DNA of 64,000 nucleotides, taken from positions 44,004,095-44,068,094 of the forward strand of contig NC_050097.1 in assembly GCF_902167145.1 (NCBI RefSeq). Reading direction: 5' to 3'. The DNA is from Zea mays (Eukaryota; Streptophyta; Magnoliopsida; Poales; Poaceae). Made by a program: the position numbers and the translations under genes. The notes under the pieces were generated by a model. That model did no database searches, had not been told where the DNA came from, and saw only the letters and a program-made list of their open reading frames with translations. Positions 1 to 10,779 of this stretch are shown piece after piece; position 1 is the first letter of the stretch; the number at the start of each line of letters is the position of its first letter.

Positions 1-2961
1 CTCCATTTTCGTTCATTTATGTGAAGCCTTTCTTGGCGTGCTGCCACATTTCGGGTTGTGGAACTACTTGTATCATTGTCGCCCTGGGATGGCCGGGGGA
101 CAACATCAGTTGGTTGGGGGTGCCAGCTTGGAGATGCGCCGCAGGAGGAAGACCGAGTATCTCGAAATCCTTCTCAAAGACAGTATCAAGGGATGGCGCT
201 TGGAGTGGTTCATTGTTGAGAATTATGGAAACTCTCTCCCCCCTCGGTCGGGAAGACAGCCGGATGTTCGCACCCCGAGCTGGACCGAGTCCCCCATAGA
301 TCAGGAGGTAGCTGAGGCAGGTGCTTTGCTTGCTGAAGTTGGATTGCTGAAGGAGAGGGGTCTGACTGCTGAAGCTGTTGTTGCTGATTTTGTCTTCAAG
401 AATATTTAGCCGCTGAAAGACAGGGCGCACCCGGCTTATTTGTATCGAGGCCTAGCCGACTCGACTCGGGTTACCAACAGAAGAATTCCCTCTGCTGACT
501 TGGTGAGTCGACTTGAGATGATCCTTAGAGGCAAGGTGTCAAATGTTGGTGCCCCAGTGGCATACTCGGCCTGGAACCTGCCTCCTCCCAAAGCCTTCAC
601 CCTTTTTGTGTCGAACCCACCTATTACTGATGGCAGTTTGGGTCTTAGAGTGCGACCCTCTGCTGAAGAAGTTAGTGCCTTGGTTGCCTCGCTCGGGGAG
701 ATTCCTGATGATGAACGGCAGGTCCACTTTGAGGTGCCCCTGAATCCTAGCGATGCAGAGATAAGTGCTATGCTTGATTTGCTGGCTGAGGACTCTTCTG
801 ATGCTGCTCCTGCTAGGACATCGGTGGTGGCGCCCCTCCCAGAGGTTGATACAACTTTGGATATTCAGAAGCCTGCCAGTACTCGCCCGAGGCGCCCTTG
901 CCGAGCCAATCAACCTGATCCTTCTGCTGATGAGCAGAAAAAGAAAAGGAGACGCCTCCGGCGAGTATCCAGTTTGGATCGGGACGTTGGTACTTCGGTT
1001 CCTGCTGCTGAAGAAGTGCCTGTGACTGAATTTACTGACGCTGACCCCAATGGGTGTACCCAATCTGCTGCTGATCCCAATGGGTGTGCCCCTTCTATTG
1101 TTGATCCCAATGGGGGTGCTGCCTGTGTTGCTAACGTGGACGACGAGGAGGAAGAAGATGAAGTTCCTTTGACTCGGAAAAACAGTCGGCAGTTCATTGC
1201 TAGTGGTGAAAGTAGTGGAGTCCCTTCTCCTGCTTTGTCTGCTCTCATTGGCCTGCAAGAACTGTCCCTGGCCAATTTTGATCAGACTCTTGAGGATATG
1301 GTTCCAGAGGATTTGTTGTCGGAGCCAGTGGATGATGGTGTGATGGAGGTTTGTGCTGATGTGCTTGATGCTGGGTTGAGGTCATCCCGTGCCTCGTCGA
1401 CCTTGGAGCGCGATCTCGAGGGTCGGGAGACTGAATTGGATCGTTCTGGTCCCATGGAAGTAGCTGAGGGCCCATCAGCCTTAGAAGTGGCTACCGCAGA
1501 GAACCTGGACCCCAGGAATGGTGTTGACACATGCCCAGCCCCCGAGGATGTCGCCGAGGATGACTTGGTTCGGGTGGGAAGTGTAAGCCACTGCCCAGCC
1601 CCCGAGGGTGCTGCCGGGGATGATCCGGCTCAAGTGGGCAGTGCAAACTATGACCCAGCCCCCGAGGGTGTCCGAGCGGGGTCTCCCTCCTGTACTTCCA
1701 TGGACGTTCATGCGGGATCGCCTCCACACTCTGGCTGTATGGTGGTAGCTCAAGCCTTGGACCAGGGAGTCGCTTTAGAGGGCAGCGTCCCCGCTGACCG
1801 AGTGTTGGGCTCTGTTGATGGCACCGAGCTGATTCCTGCTGGTTCGTTGCAAGCTGCTTCGGGTGGTGGCCTTACGCCTGGTTATCAATTGATCTCTCCT
1901 GATTTGGGGATCCCTTCGTTCTTTTCCAACCTCCAGGTATTGTGATGTATTTTAGCTTGGTTTTTACATTGCATGAACTGCTATCATTACACTCATCTAT
2001 TCTCCTCATCAGGCTTTGGTGGATGGGATGGCTAGCCAGCTGAGGTTACAGGGTGCTTCTGTTCCAGAAGTAGCTTCATCTCTTGCATGTTGGAATCCAG
2101 TGTCACTTCAACGTCGTGTCTCTGAATTGGAGGCGACCAACGCTGGTTAGTGTTTTTTTTTTGCTTCTTTTTATCTTCACTGTAAACTGATTTACATTCT
2201 GACCCCTTTTTGTTTGATTGTCTCCTGCTTGGAATGACTCGGCAGGTTTCCACTCTTGAGAAAAAACATTCCCGAGATCAGGCTGAATTGGCCCAGCGGT
2301 GCGCTGACTTCGAGGAAAAGTACTCTCAAAGTCAGACCGAACTAACTCAGGTCTCTGCTGCCTTAGATGATGCCAATGCACTGAGTTCTTCTCTTCACGC
2401 TCAGCTCAATTCTGAAAAGGTGATTTATGGAACTGTGCTTTGCCTTGTTGTGCTCCTATTACTTGCTTGGTTTTTGAGGTAGTTGTCTTTTGTTTGCAGG
2501 AAGAAAAACGTATCCTTGCTGCTTCCCGTGACAGTCTCGACAGATTGTATCGTGATTCTAGCAACTCGCTGACCATTCTGGAGAGGAGTCATCGCTTTAC
2601 CATGGAAGAATTGGAAAATCAACGATGTAAGCTGCAGGAATCCACGGATGAAGTGATCCGGCTCAAGCAGTTGATATCAGCGAAGGACGCCACTATCAAA
2701 GAACTCCGAGCTTCTAAGAAATCCATCGCCCAAGAGTTAGAAACTGCTCGGTTGGCTGCCAAGGTCGCCGAAGAAACTTCTGTTACTCTCAGAGCCCAAC
2801 GCGATAGAGCCATGGACAAGGCTATTCGGGCGAGGCGAATCTTGATGAGGAGACCCGGCGTGGTTGTTCCCGAAGATATAAGGGCTGATGTGAATGCTGC
2901 CCCTGATTCCTCGAGTCGTCCTTCCTCATCGATTGCTCCTGAGAAAAATATCACAAAATAG
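1..2961 (+). pseudogene. antisense gene of Tat-1, PF04195-like (putative gypsy type transposon), intron-containing
   Basis: It runs opposite to gag-pol. The frame is already open at the left edge. The region to about 560 aligns by eye with the Tat-2 copy: CEAFLGVLPHFGLW here against CEGYLGIAPHWDLW there, then the KGWR..WF motif. An in-frame TAG at 407-409 breaks the frame. Plausible exons are ..1936, 2013-2145, 2246-2419 and 2500-2961, each bounded by GT and AG. The first and third junctions keep phase 0. The middle one (donor near 2146, acceptor 2245) does not keep frame with the obvious sites, so it is mutated or mis-called. The last two exons are rich in E, K, Q and L heptads and look coiled-coil. 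The middle part is acidic and low complexity (DPNG repeats near 1041-1125; PAPEG repeats near 1535-1670). The function of this family is unknown. Confidence 0.75.
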
Positions 2962-3171
2962 AGAAACATTTTGCGTGCTTTGAGCGCGCGGTTAGCATGG
3001 TCAGACATTTGTTAGAGGACGTCATTTTGGTACTTAACCGACATTGTTATTCTTATATTGTTTCAGAATTCATCAGTTCGTAAATTTGCAGTAGTAAAAT
3101 GATGCGCGATGGTTTTGAAGTTTGTTTGTGGGATATAGAAGTCATCCTTATATGAGTAATCGTAATCACGT

Positions 3172-3880
3172 CAGATCGCCTTAAGTCGCTGCTGACTTAA
3201 GTCGATTGCTTTTGTTAATAGGGCGTAGTGGTCACCCTGAATCACATAGGCGTGAGCATGTTGCACCGCCTTAAGTCGTTGCCGACTTAAGCCGATTGCT
3301 CCGTTAGCAGGGCATAGTGGTCACCCCGAGTTAAGTAAGCGTGAGCATGTTGCACCGCCTTAAGTCGTTGCCGACTTAAGCCGATTGCTCCGTTAGCACA
3401 GGGCATAGTGGTCACCCCGAGTGAAGTAAGCGTGAGCATGTTGCACCGCCTTAAGTCGTTGCCGACTTAAGCCGATTGCTCTGTTAGCAGGGCATAGTGG
3501 TCACCCCGAGTTAAGTAAGCGTGAGCATGTTGCACCGCCTTAAGTCGTTGCCGACTTAAACCGATTGCTCCGTTAGCAGGGCATAGTGGTCACCCCGAGT
3601 TAAGTAAGCGTGAGCATGTTGCACCGCCTTAAGTCGTTGCCGACTCAAACCGATTGCTCCGTTAGCAGGGCATAGTGGTCACCCCGAGTTAAGTAAGTGT
3701 GAGCATGTTGCACCGCCTTAAGTCATTGCCGACTTAAACCGATTGCTCCGTTAGCAGGGCATAGTGGTCACCCCGAGTTAAGTAAGTGTGAGCATGTTGC
3801 ACCGCCTTAAGTCGTTGCCGACTTAAGCTGATTGCTCCGTTAGCAGGGCATAGTGGTCACCCTGAGTTAAGTAAGAATGC
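3172..3880. repeat. ~89 bp tandem array, 8 copies, 3' untranslated region of Tat-1
   Basis: The unit contains ccgccttaagtcgttgccg, then the blocks ccgattgctccgttagcagg and gcatagtggtcaccccgag. Successive copies start near 3263, 3351, 3442, 3531, 3620, 3709 and 3798; one copy is 2 bp longer and the first is degenerate. Each unit contains the palindrome ttaagtcg..cgacttaa. Arrays between pol and the 3' LTR are typical of Tat elements and can seed satellite DNA. Confidence 0.92.
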
Positions 3881-3986
3881 AAGTCAATCGTGAACAAACT
3901 GAGTATCTTTGAATCCCCCTTTTTTATTGATAACATATTTCCATTTTACACAGTACATCATCGTCCCGATAGCTTCTGAAATACAG

Positions 3987-5618
3987 CTAGGGATAAAACT
4001 TCCTGAGGTGTTCTATGTTCCAAGAGTTCCCGACTTCTGTGCCATTCATCTGAGTGAGACGATATGATCCGGGCCGAGTGACTTCTGCTACTATGAAGGG
4101 TCCTTCCCATAAGGGCGATAATTTGTGTCGTCCTTCCCCCGTTATAATTCGGCGGAGGACGAGATCTCCTACTGAGAAGGATCGCTGTCGCACAGCCTTG
4201 TCATGATAGCGCCTTAGAGTTTGCTGGTACCGTGCTGATTGGATTACCGCATTCAGTCGTTCTTCTTCAAGTATATCGATGTCCTCCAGCCTGGTGGCCT
4301 CGACTTCTGCTATGTTTTCGAAGATCAACCTTGGCGCCCCGAACTTGAGATCGGCGGGTAGCACTGCCTCCGACCCATAGACCATGAAGAAAGGAGTGTT
4401 TCCATGCAGAGCTCGGCTAGGTTGGGTTCTTAGGCTCCAAACGACATAGGGCAATTCCCTTATCCACTTTCCTGTGAATTTCTCATTCTTATCGAAGACC
4501 TTTTTCTTGAGTGCCTCCAGTATCATCCCGTTGGCTCGCTCAACCTGCCCGTTGGCTCTTGGATGTGCTACAGATGCATACTTGATCTGAATGCTCTTTT
4601 GCTCGCAGAAGTCGAAGAACTCTGAACTTGTGAAGTTGGATCCTAGGTCAGTTATGATGTTGTTTGGTATCCCGAATCTGAATATTATGTCTTGTATGAA
4701 TTCCACGGCCTTAGCAGAGGTTAAAGAAGCAATGGGCTTGAACTCTATCCATTTAGTGAATTTGTCGATTGCTACCAATATATGAGTGTATCCTCCTTGA
4801 GCTTTCTTGAAAGGTCCAATCATATCCAGTCCCCAGCATGCGAAAGGCCAAGTTACTGGTATGGTCTGCAGTTCCTGTGCTGGCAGATGTTGTTGTTTTG
4901 ACAAGTATTGGCAAGCTTCGCACCTCTGAACTAACTCGGCTTTATCACTCTTCGCTGTTGGCCAATAGAATCCTGACCTGAAGACCTTCCCGACTAGTGT
5001 TCTGGATGCTGCATGTATTCCACATTGCCCAGCATGGACCTCCTCCAGAAGTCGCTTCCCCGTAGATGAGAGAATGCACTTCATGAGGACGCCTGATGCA
5101 CCTCTTCTGTACAATGTCTCCCCAATGAGTGTGTAGTGAGCCGACTGTCTGGCAATGCGCTCGGCTGAATTCTTGTCATCTGGTTCCTCTTCATTCTTTA
5201 TATACTTGATGATTGGCCTTCTCCAGTCATCAGAGTCTGACTCGGGTTGGTCTATAATATTACACTCTTCTGTTTGATCCATTGAGATGCTCGGCTGTAG
5301 TATTTCTTGCACAAAGACTCCAGGTGGGACTTGAGTTCGACTGGATCCTAGCTTGGACAGTACATCGGCTGCTGTGTTCCGATCTCTTTCTACATGATGA
5401 AATTCCAGGCCCTCAAATTTATCTTCCAGCTTTCGGACGACAGTGCAGTATTTTCCCATTGAATCGCTTGAACAATCCCACTCTTTGTTTATCTGGCTAA
5501 TGACTACCAGAGAGTCTCCATACACCATCAATCTCTTGATGCCCAATGATATGGCGATGTTCAATCCGTGGATCAGAGCTTCATACTCGGCTGCATTGTT
5601 GGAGGCCGGAAACAGCAA
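3987..5618 (-). pseudogene. second RNase H (end) plus integrase of Tat-1
   Basis: The segment begins after an in-frame TAG (5619-5621). It opens with the rest of the plant-type RNase H (AEYEAL, then the GDS aspartate, then a D near AADVLSKL). Next is an HHCC zinc-binding region (CGIHAASRTL ... CEACQYL). The integrase core follows: D in WGLDMIGP, D in IITDLGSNFTS, where L replaces the usual N of DNG, and E in GQVERANG. The C-terminal domain (GDLVLRR ... LSPLWEGPF) ends at RFYP, the normal end of Tat pol. The 543 residues contain no internal stop. The enzyme would insert element cDNA into host chromatin, but this copy cannot make the full polyprotein because of stops upstream. Confidence 0.9.
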
Positions 5619-6347
5619 CTAGAGGGCATATTTGAGGTGTTCGCCTCCAGGTGCGGTGAAGAGAATTCCTGCTCCTGCTCCCTGCAGCTTCAACGAGCCA
5701 TCAAAATACATTCGCCACACTTCTGCAGTCTCTGGGTTATCTGGTACTTGCTGTTCAGTCCACTCTGATATGAAATCAACCAGTGCTTGAGTTTTGATGG
5801 CAGTGCGAGGTCGGAACTCGATGTCATGAGATCCCAGCTCGCAAGCCCACTTGGCTATTCGGCCAACGGCCTCCTTGTTGTGAAGAATATCCCCTATCGG
5901 AAAACCAGTGACTACTATGACTTTGTGGTCATCAAAGTAGTGACGTAGCTTGCGGGCAGTTAGAAGTACTGCATATAATAGCTTCTGAACTTGAGGATAC
6001 TTTTTCTTTGAGGGGCCCAGAACTTCACTGATGAAGTAAACAGGATGTTGTACTGGGTAGGCATGTCCTTCTTCTGCTCGCTCGACTACCAACGCGGTGC
6101 TTACCACGTGAGTCGTGCAAGAGATATACAGTAGCAGATCTTCAGCTGGTTGAGTTGATGTAGCTCGTCGGGGTGGCTTCAGTACTGGTGGTGTTGTCAA
6201 GAATTTCTTCAGTGCATCTAGAGCTTCCTGTGCTTCTGAAGTCCACTGAAACTTATCCACCTTCTTGAGTAGCTTGTAAAATGGTAAACCTTTTTCCCCC
6301 AGCCTGGATATAAATCTGCTCAGAGCTGCCATACATCCAGTAAGTCG
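5619..6347 (-). pseudogene. RT connection, degenerate gypsy RNase H and start of second RNase H of Tat-1
   Basis: Same frame as its neighbours, lying between in-frame stops TAG 6348-6350 and TAG 5619-5621. It opens with the conserved AALSRFISRLGEKG linker. A gypsy-type RNase H region follows (LLLYISCTTHVVSTALV, lacking the usual catalytic Asp), with the PVYFISEVL motif. A second RNase H then starts with the catalytic MYFDGS. Two RNase H domains, the first degenerate, are established for the Tat lineage. Both flanking stops are compatible with single substitutions (CAG to TAG at 6348; sense to TAG at 5619). Confidence 0.85.
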
Positions 6348-7175
6348 CTAAACCTTCTTTTGTGATCGAGGTGCTTCCATCTTCATGATAGCTTCAATCT
6401 TATCTGGATTAGCCTCAATTCCCCGGTGGCTGACAATAAACCTGAGTAACTTTCCTGCTGGTACCCCAAAAACACATTTTTCGGGATTAAGCTTCCATCG
6501 ATACCGCCTCAGACTGTTGAAAACCAGCTGTAAGTCTTCGATGAAGTTTTCTGAGTTCTCCGTTTTGATTACCACGTCATCCACGTAGGCCTCCACACGC
6601 TTGCCCCAGTGATCGGCTAAGCATGTTTGAATAGCTCTCTGATAAGTCGCCCCAGCGTTTTTGAGGCCAAACGGCATGGAGGTATAACAGAAAGCACCAA
6701 ACAGAGTAATGAATGCTGTTTTTTCTTCGTCTTCTTTTGCCAAACTGATCTGGTGGTACCCGGAATAGCAATCCAGGAAAGACAGCACAGAACATCCAGC
6801 GGTGGAGTCCACCACTTGATCTATCCTCGGGAGCCCGAAGGGATCCTTCGGACAGTGTTTGTTGAGATCAGTATAGTCGACGCACATGCGCCAATCCACT
6901 TTATTCTTTTTGAGTACAAGAACAAGGTTGGCTAACCACTCGGGATGTAACACTTCTCTAATGAATCCAGCCGCGACCAAGCGGGCTAACTCGGCACGAA
7001 TGGCCTCTCTCTTGTCGGGCGTGAAACGACGTAGTTTTTGTCGGATCGGCCTCGCCTGGGGATAGACCTTCAGTTTGTGCTCGGCCAGTTCTCTTGGGAC
7101 TCCCGGCATATCCGCAGGTTGCCATGCGAATACGTCTCGGTTATCTTGCAGAAACTGGACGAGCGCGCTTTCCTA
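6348..7175 (-). pseudogene. reverse transcriptase of Tat-1
   Basis: The RT palm motifs are in order: VAAGFIREVLHPEWLAN, DYTDLNKHCPKDPF, LPRIDQVVDSTAG, FLDCYSGYHQI, MPFGLKNAGATYQR and the catalytic YVDD near 6570. LNPEKCVFGV and LRFIVSHRGIEANP follow. The segment is bounded by in-frame TAGs at 7173-7175 and 6348-6350. The usual protease-RT linker (NRDVFAWQPADMPG) is intact. Apart from the stops the frame is undisturbed. Confidence 0.92.
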
Positions 7176-9998
7176 TTTGTCATCCAGGCTGGAGCTGATG
7201 ATGGCGGTCTTGCGTTCATTAGCGAACCCTAGGTTGATCCTCTTAGTTTCTTCAGTCGGCCGCATAGAGGTCGCGGCCTGAGCTTCGTTTGCCGGTACTG
7301 CAAGGTCCTACTCAGGCTTAGAGTTCACCTGTGTCGAAGAAATCGTCGATGGCTTGGTAGTGAGGGCTGCTTGGATGGCCACTCGGAAACACTCTGCGGC
7401 GCCTTGGAAGTCGGCGCGCACAGTTATGATTCCTTGCGGTCCTAGCATCTTCAGTATCATGTAGGTGTAATGCGGAATGGCCATGAATTTGGCCAATCCC
7501 GGCCTCCCGATGATGGCGTTGTACCCGCAGTCGAAGTTCGCCACTTCGAACCTCAAGAACTCGGTTCTGTAGTTCTCCGGAGTTCCGAAGGTGACAGGCA
7601 TGTAGATGTGGCCCAGCGGGTATTCCCCTTCAGTCGGCACGATGCCGAAGAAGGGAGTGTCCGACTCGTGGAGCTCTTTGAGCTGAACTCCCAAGCCTTG
7701 GAGTGTCCGGGGGAAGGTGACGTTGATGTTGCTCCCCCCGTCCACTAGCACCTTCTTCACCCGGCTCTCTCGGATCACCGGATCAACGAGGAGCGGGTAT
7801 TTGCCTGGATGGTCAAAGTTGAGCCATTGATCTTCCCGAGTGAAAGTGATCGGGTGCTCCGACCACCGGTACGGGGCGGGAGGACCGGTGGTCGCCACCA
7901 GTATCTGGCGGTCGTTGAGCTTTTGTTGTCTTTTGTTCTCCTGCGACCCGTGCCCGCCAAAGATGACGTTGACCTCCCTGTCAACGCGCGGGAAAGCTCC
8001 TCCTCCTCCCTCCTCCTGCTGATGGGGTTGTCGTGGTTCATTTGGTCCTCCCCTCGGCGGAGGAGGAGGTAGAGGTTGGAAGGGTCGGCCGTGCCCGACG
8101 GAGTGCTTGAAGTCCCGGCAGTTACGAAGAGTGTGGCGCATGTCCTTGTGGTACGGGCACTGGGCGTTGAGGATGTCGTCCAGCGTGCGCTCGCCTCCGC
8201 GAGGTCCTCCTCGGGCGCGAGAGGCAGGTGGTCCGGCGGCGTGCACTTCTTCGCAAGGCCTCTTCTCCCAGCGTTTGTCGGGTTGCTGGTTCGCGTCGCG
8301 TCGTGGTGCTGCCGGTGCGGGCTTTGCTCCTCCGATGAGGTCCTGCGCCCGCTCGTCGGCGGTGATGTAGAGGTCGGCTTCCCGGAACAGCTCCTCGGAG
8401 GTAGTCGGCGCCTTTTGTAATATGGCTCGGACGAAAGCCGAGTCGTTGGATCCTCTGTAGAAGTCCTCGATCACGGCCGCCTCCGTGACCTCGGGGATAC
8501 GATTTCTCATGGTCTGGAACCTTTTGAGGTATGACCGGAGAGTTTCGTCCCCCCGGCGCTTGATGGATTTGAGGTCCCATGGTTGCGCCGGTTTGTCGGA
8601 GAGGGACTGGAAATTGGCGGTGAAGCGTCGACTGAAGTCGCCCCAGTCGTCGATGCAATGTCGGGGTAGATGTCGCAGCCATTGCAGCGCGTCTTGCCCA
8701 AGGACAATGGGTAAGTACGCGGTCATCACGTCTTCGGACGCCCCGGCAGCCCGAGCAGCGGTGGTGTAGACGGCTAGCCAACCCCCTGGATTCTGCTTAG
8801 GTTCATATTTGTCGACATTGGATACCTTGAAGTTGGGAGGCCATTGGATGGCCCTAAGGCGCGGAGTAAGAGCAGACACTCCGCATGTGTCCTCCTGTCG
8901 TCGGGGATGATGTCTGTCCCGGGGAGGGGAGTAGTTGTTGTGGTTCCTCGACCGTCCCCGGGTAGTACCGCCAGTTGAGGTCGTTGCCGACTCAGTTCTG
9001 GTGGCCTGGCTCCGAGCTGGGATGCCATGATCCCTATCGTACTCCTCCCGGTGGCGGATCTCGTTCTCGTGCCGCCGTTCACGCGAAGCATTGATGGAGC
9101 TTCGCGCGTCTCAGCGACTGTTGATGGCGTGTCGTAGATCGTTCGGCGGGTGAGCAAGCGGTAGAAGATGGTTGGCTGCCTGGGTGAACAGTTGTCGGTA
9201 GCCCTCGGCGTCGGGAGTCCGAGGGAGTCCATCAGCTATCCGAGCTAGTACTCCTCCGACTTCGCTCGGCATGTTCATGGCTCGGGCGAAGTCGGGGTTC
9301 AGGTTGCGCCCGAAGAATGGATTCTCCCGGCGTTGCCTTGCGTCTTGCTCGGCTTGTTCCTGAGCCCGGCGACGATCATGTCGTCGGGAGTTCCTTCGTT
9401 CTCTGAAGACGCGTTCCTCCGGAGTTTCTCCTATCTCCGAGACCTCGTCTCGCGAGACAGGTTGCTCCGGATCCCGTTCTCCGGCCGCGTGATGTCGTCG
9501 AATGTTCCTGCGTCGGTTCCTCCGTCGGCGGGATTCTCGTTGAGGCGGTTCTTCTCCGGGTGCAGTCGGCTCGTCGTCGGAGACGGTAGGCGACTCCACT
9601 CTCCCGATGAAGAGGACGTCGGGGTAGAATGGTGCTGCTGTCGTGGCGACCTTCTTTCCGTTCTCCTTTGAGGGCGGAGGAACGGAAAGAACAACTTGCT
9701 TCCCCTTGGTCTCCTTCTTCCTTGCGATCTGTGTCCATTCTTTTGTCGGGGAAGTAGACAGTGGAGTTCTCCGGGTCAGCGGGCCCTCGGCCCCTGACTT
9801 TCCGGAGACGATCTTTTTCCGGAGAGCTGGAGGTTGCGCCTCTCCGACATTTTCGGAGTTTGTTGGAGGAGACTTCTTTTCCAGCGGATCCGCAATGCGG
9901 TGTAGAGTTCCCTCTTCATCTGCTACGAATGAGATTGTTCCGAAGCAGAATACGGATCCGGGACGGAGGGTGATCTTGCTGTGGAAGGTGACGGCCAT
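7176..9998 (-). pseudogene. gag and aspartic protease of Tat-1
   Basis: The start is set at the ATG 9996-9998, 27 bases inside the PBS; the frame opens MAVTFHSKITLRPG. A charged N-terminal region is followed by an in-frame TGA (9111-9113; CGA expected). The retrotransposon gag domain lies at about 8400-8790 (WLRHLPRHCIDDWGDF ... TLRSYLKRFQTMRNRIPEV). A knuckle-like motif CPYHKDMRHTLRNC near 8130-8170 has the spacing C-x2-H-x4-H-x4-C, a variant usual in Tat and Athila Gag. A protease site (VLVDGGSNINV) lies near 7735. In-frame TAGs occur at 7308-7310 and 7173-7175. Gag would form the particle and package genomic RNA. Confidence 0.88.
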
Positions 9999-10024
9999 TG
10001 AGCTAGCTTGGATCGTCGACACAC

Positions 10025-10042
10025 CCCCTACCTGGCGCGCCA
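10025..10042 (-). other. primer binding site of Tat-1
   Basis: On the minus strand it reads TGGCGCGCCAGGTAGGGG, two bases inside the 5' LTR. The same 18-mer with one change occurs at the equivalent place in Tat-2. It begins with TGG, as expected for pairing with a tRNA CCA end. I do not assign the tRNA. Confidence 0.85.
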
Positions 10043-10044
10043 GC

Positions 10045-10673
10045 TGTCGGTGTTTTGGGTCCGACCGCACACCCGGGGTTGCCCCTCAAGGTGTTTTTAG
10101 GAGTAGGACGGTGTCGACAACTGTAGCAAAATGGTTCGTGCCAGATGCACGAGGGACAATGGACAATGTTTACAGGTTCGGGCCGCTTAGAGATGCGTAA
10201 CACCCTACGTCCTGGTGAGTATGCTGGGTGAATAAAGTTACAAGAGAGCTCTCTGAGTTGAGAATGCAGAGAGTTGAAGTGGGTGGCTAAGTAATAGGGT
10301 CGATCGTTCTGAAGGGGCGCCCCCTAGGCCTTATATACTCGACCGTGGGGCAATACACGTGGATATGATAACAATGTGTAGCTAAAAGATAGTGAACTGT
10401 TTGAGTTTATCTCCCTATAGTTCTGCCGACTTATCCTCGCACGGTTCCGTTGCATGGAGGCTCCAGTGCGGGAAAGTCGGATCTCTGTTGTGGTCGCTCG
10501 CTCGACGTTGTGGGCCGTCCGGGTTTGCACCAATCCGGCCCCATGTCGATCTGCTTTGCTGGTTGTCCCTCCCCAGGCCCACGAAAGAATGACCTTACGA
10601 TTTATTAGGCCCTTGGGCCTTTCGTGAGGTCTTTTACTCTTTTGGTGGACCCGGGGGATATCTATCCCCCACA
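10045..10673 (-). repeat. 5' LTR of Tat-1 (629 bp)
   Basis: On the minus strand it starts TGTGGGGGATAGATATCCCC and ends in CA next to the PBS. A TATA box (TATATAAGG on minus; 10330-10338) marks the U3/R boundary. The opposite boundary is exact because copia A sequence resumes at 10674. Confidence 0.9.
10330..10338 (-). promoter_or_regulatory. TATA box of Tat-1 LTR promoter
   Basis: TATATAAGG on the minus strand, about 285 bp before the LTR/PBS junction. This is the normal place for the element's RNA polymerase II promoter. Confidence 0.7.
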
Positions 10674-10779
10674 GCAAGTGCTTAGCTCACTAGATAATTT
10701 TTTCACATTTTTCAACTTCTAGAGCATAAGCATTTTTAACTTTAACATGCTTTTTGTTTTCCTTGATTAGGAAGTCCTC

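Larger units (their letters stand above)
1..10673 (-). mobile_element. Ty3/gypsy Tat-lineage retrotransposon Tat-1 (3' LTR outside window)
   Basis: The order read on the minus strand is 5' LTR (10045-10673), PBS, gag, protease, RT, RNase H, plant-type second RNase H, integrase, an ~89 bp tandem array, and an antisense gene on the plus strand. An extra RNase H, 3' tandem repeats and an antisense ORF together are established marks of the Tat lineage (Grande, RIRE2, Retand). A 629 bp LTR fits Grande of maize, but the family name is inference. The element is inserted in the linker region of copia A: the sequence right of 10673 resumes A, matching copia B from about 16862. The expected right target duplication is 10674-10678 (gcaag). 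The 3' LTR lies left of base 1. Confidence 0.9.

Noticed and set aside
3172..3880. Regularly spaced repeats that might suggest a CRISPR array
   Set aside because: Units are contiguous ~89 bp copies without unique spacers, in a plant retroelement 3' region.
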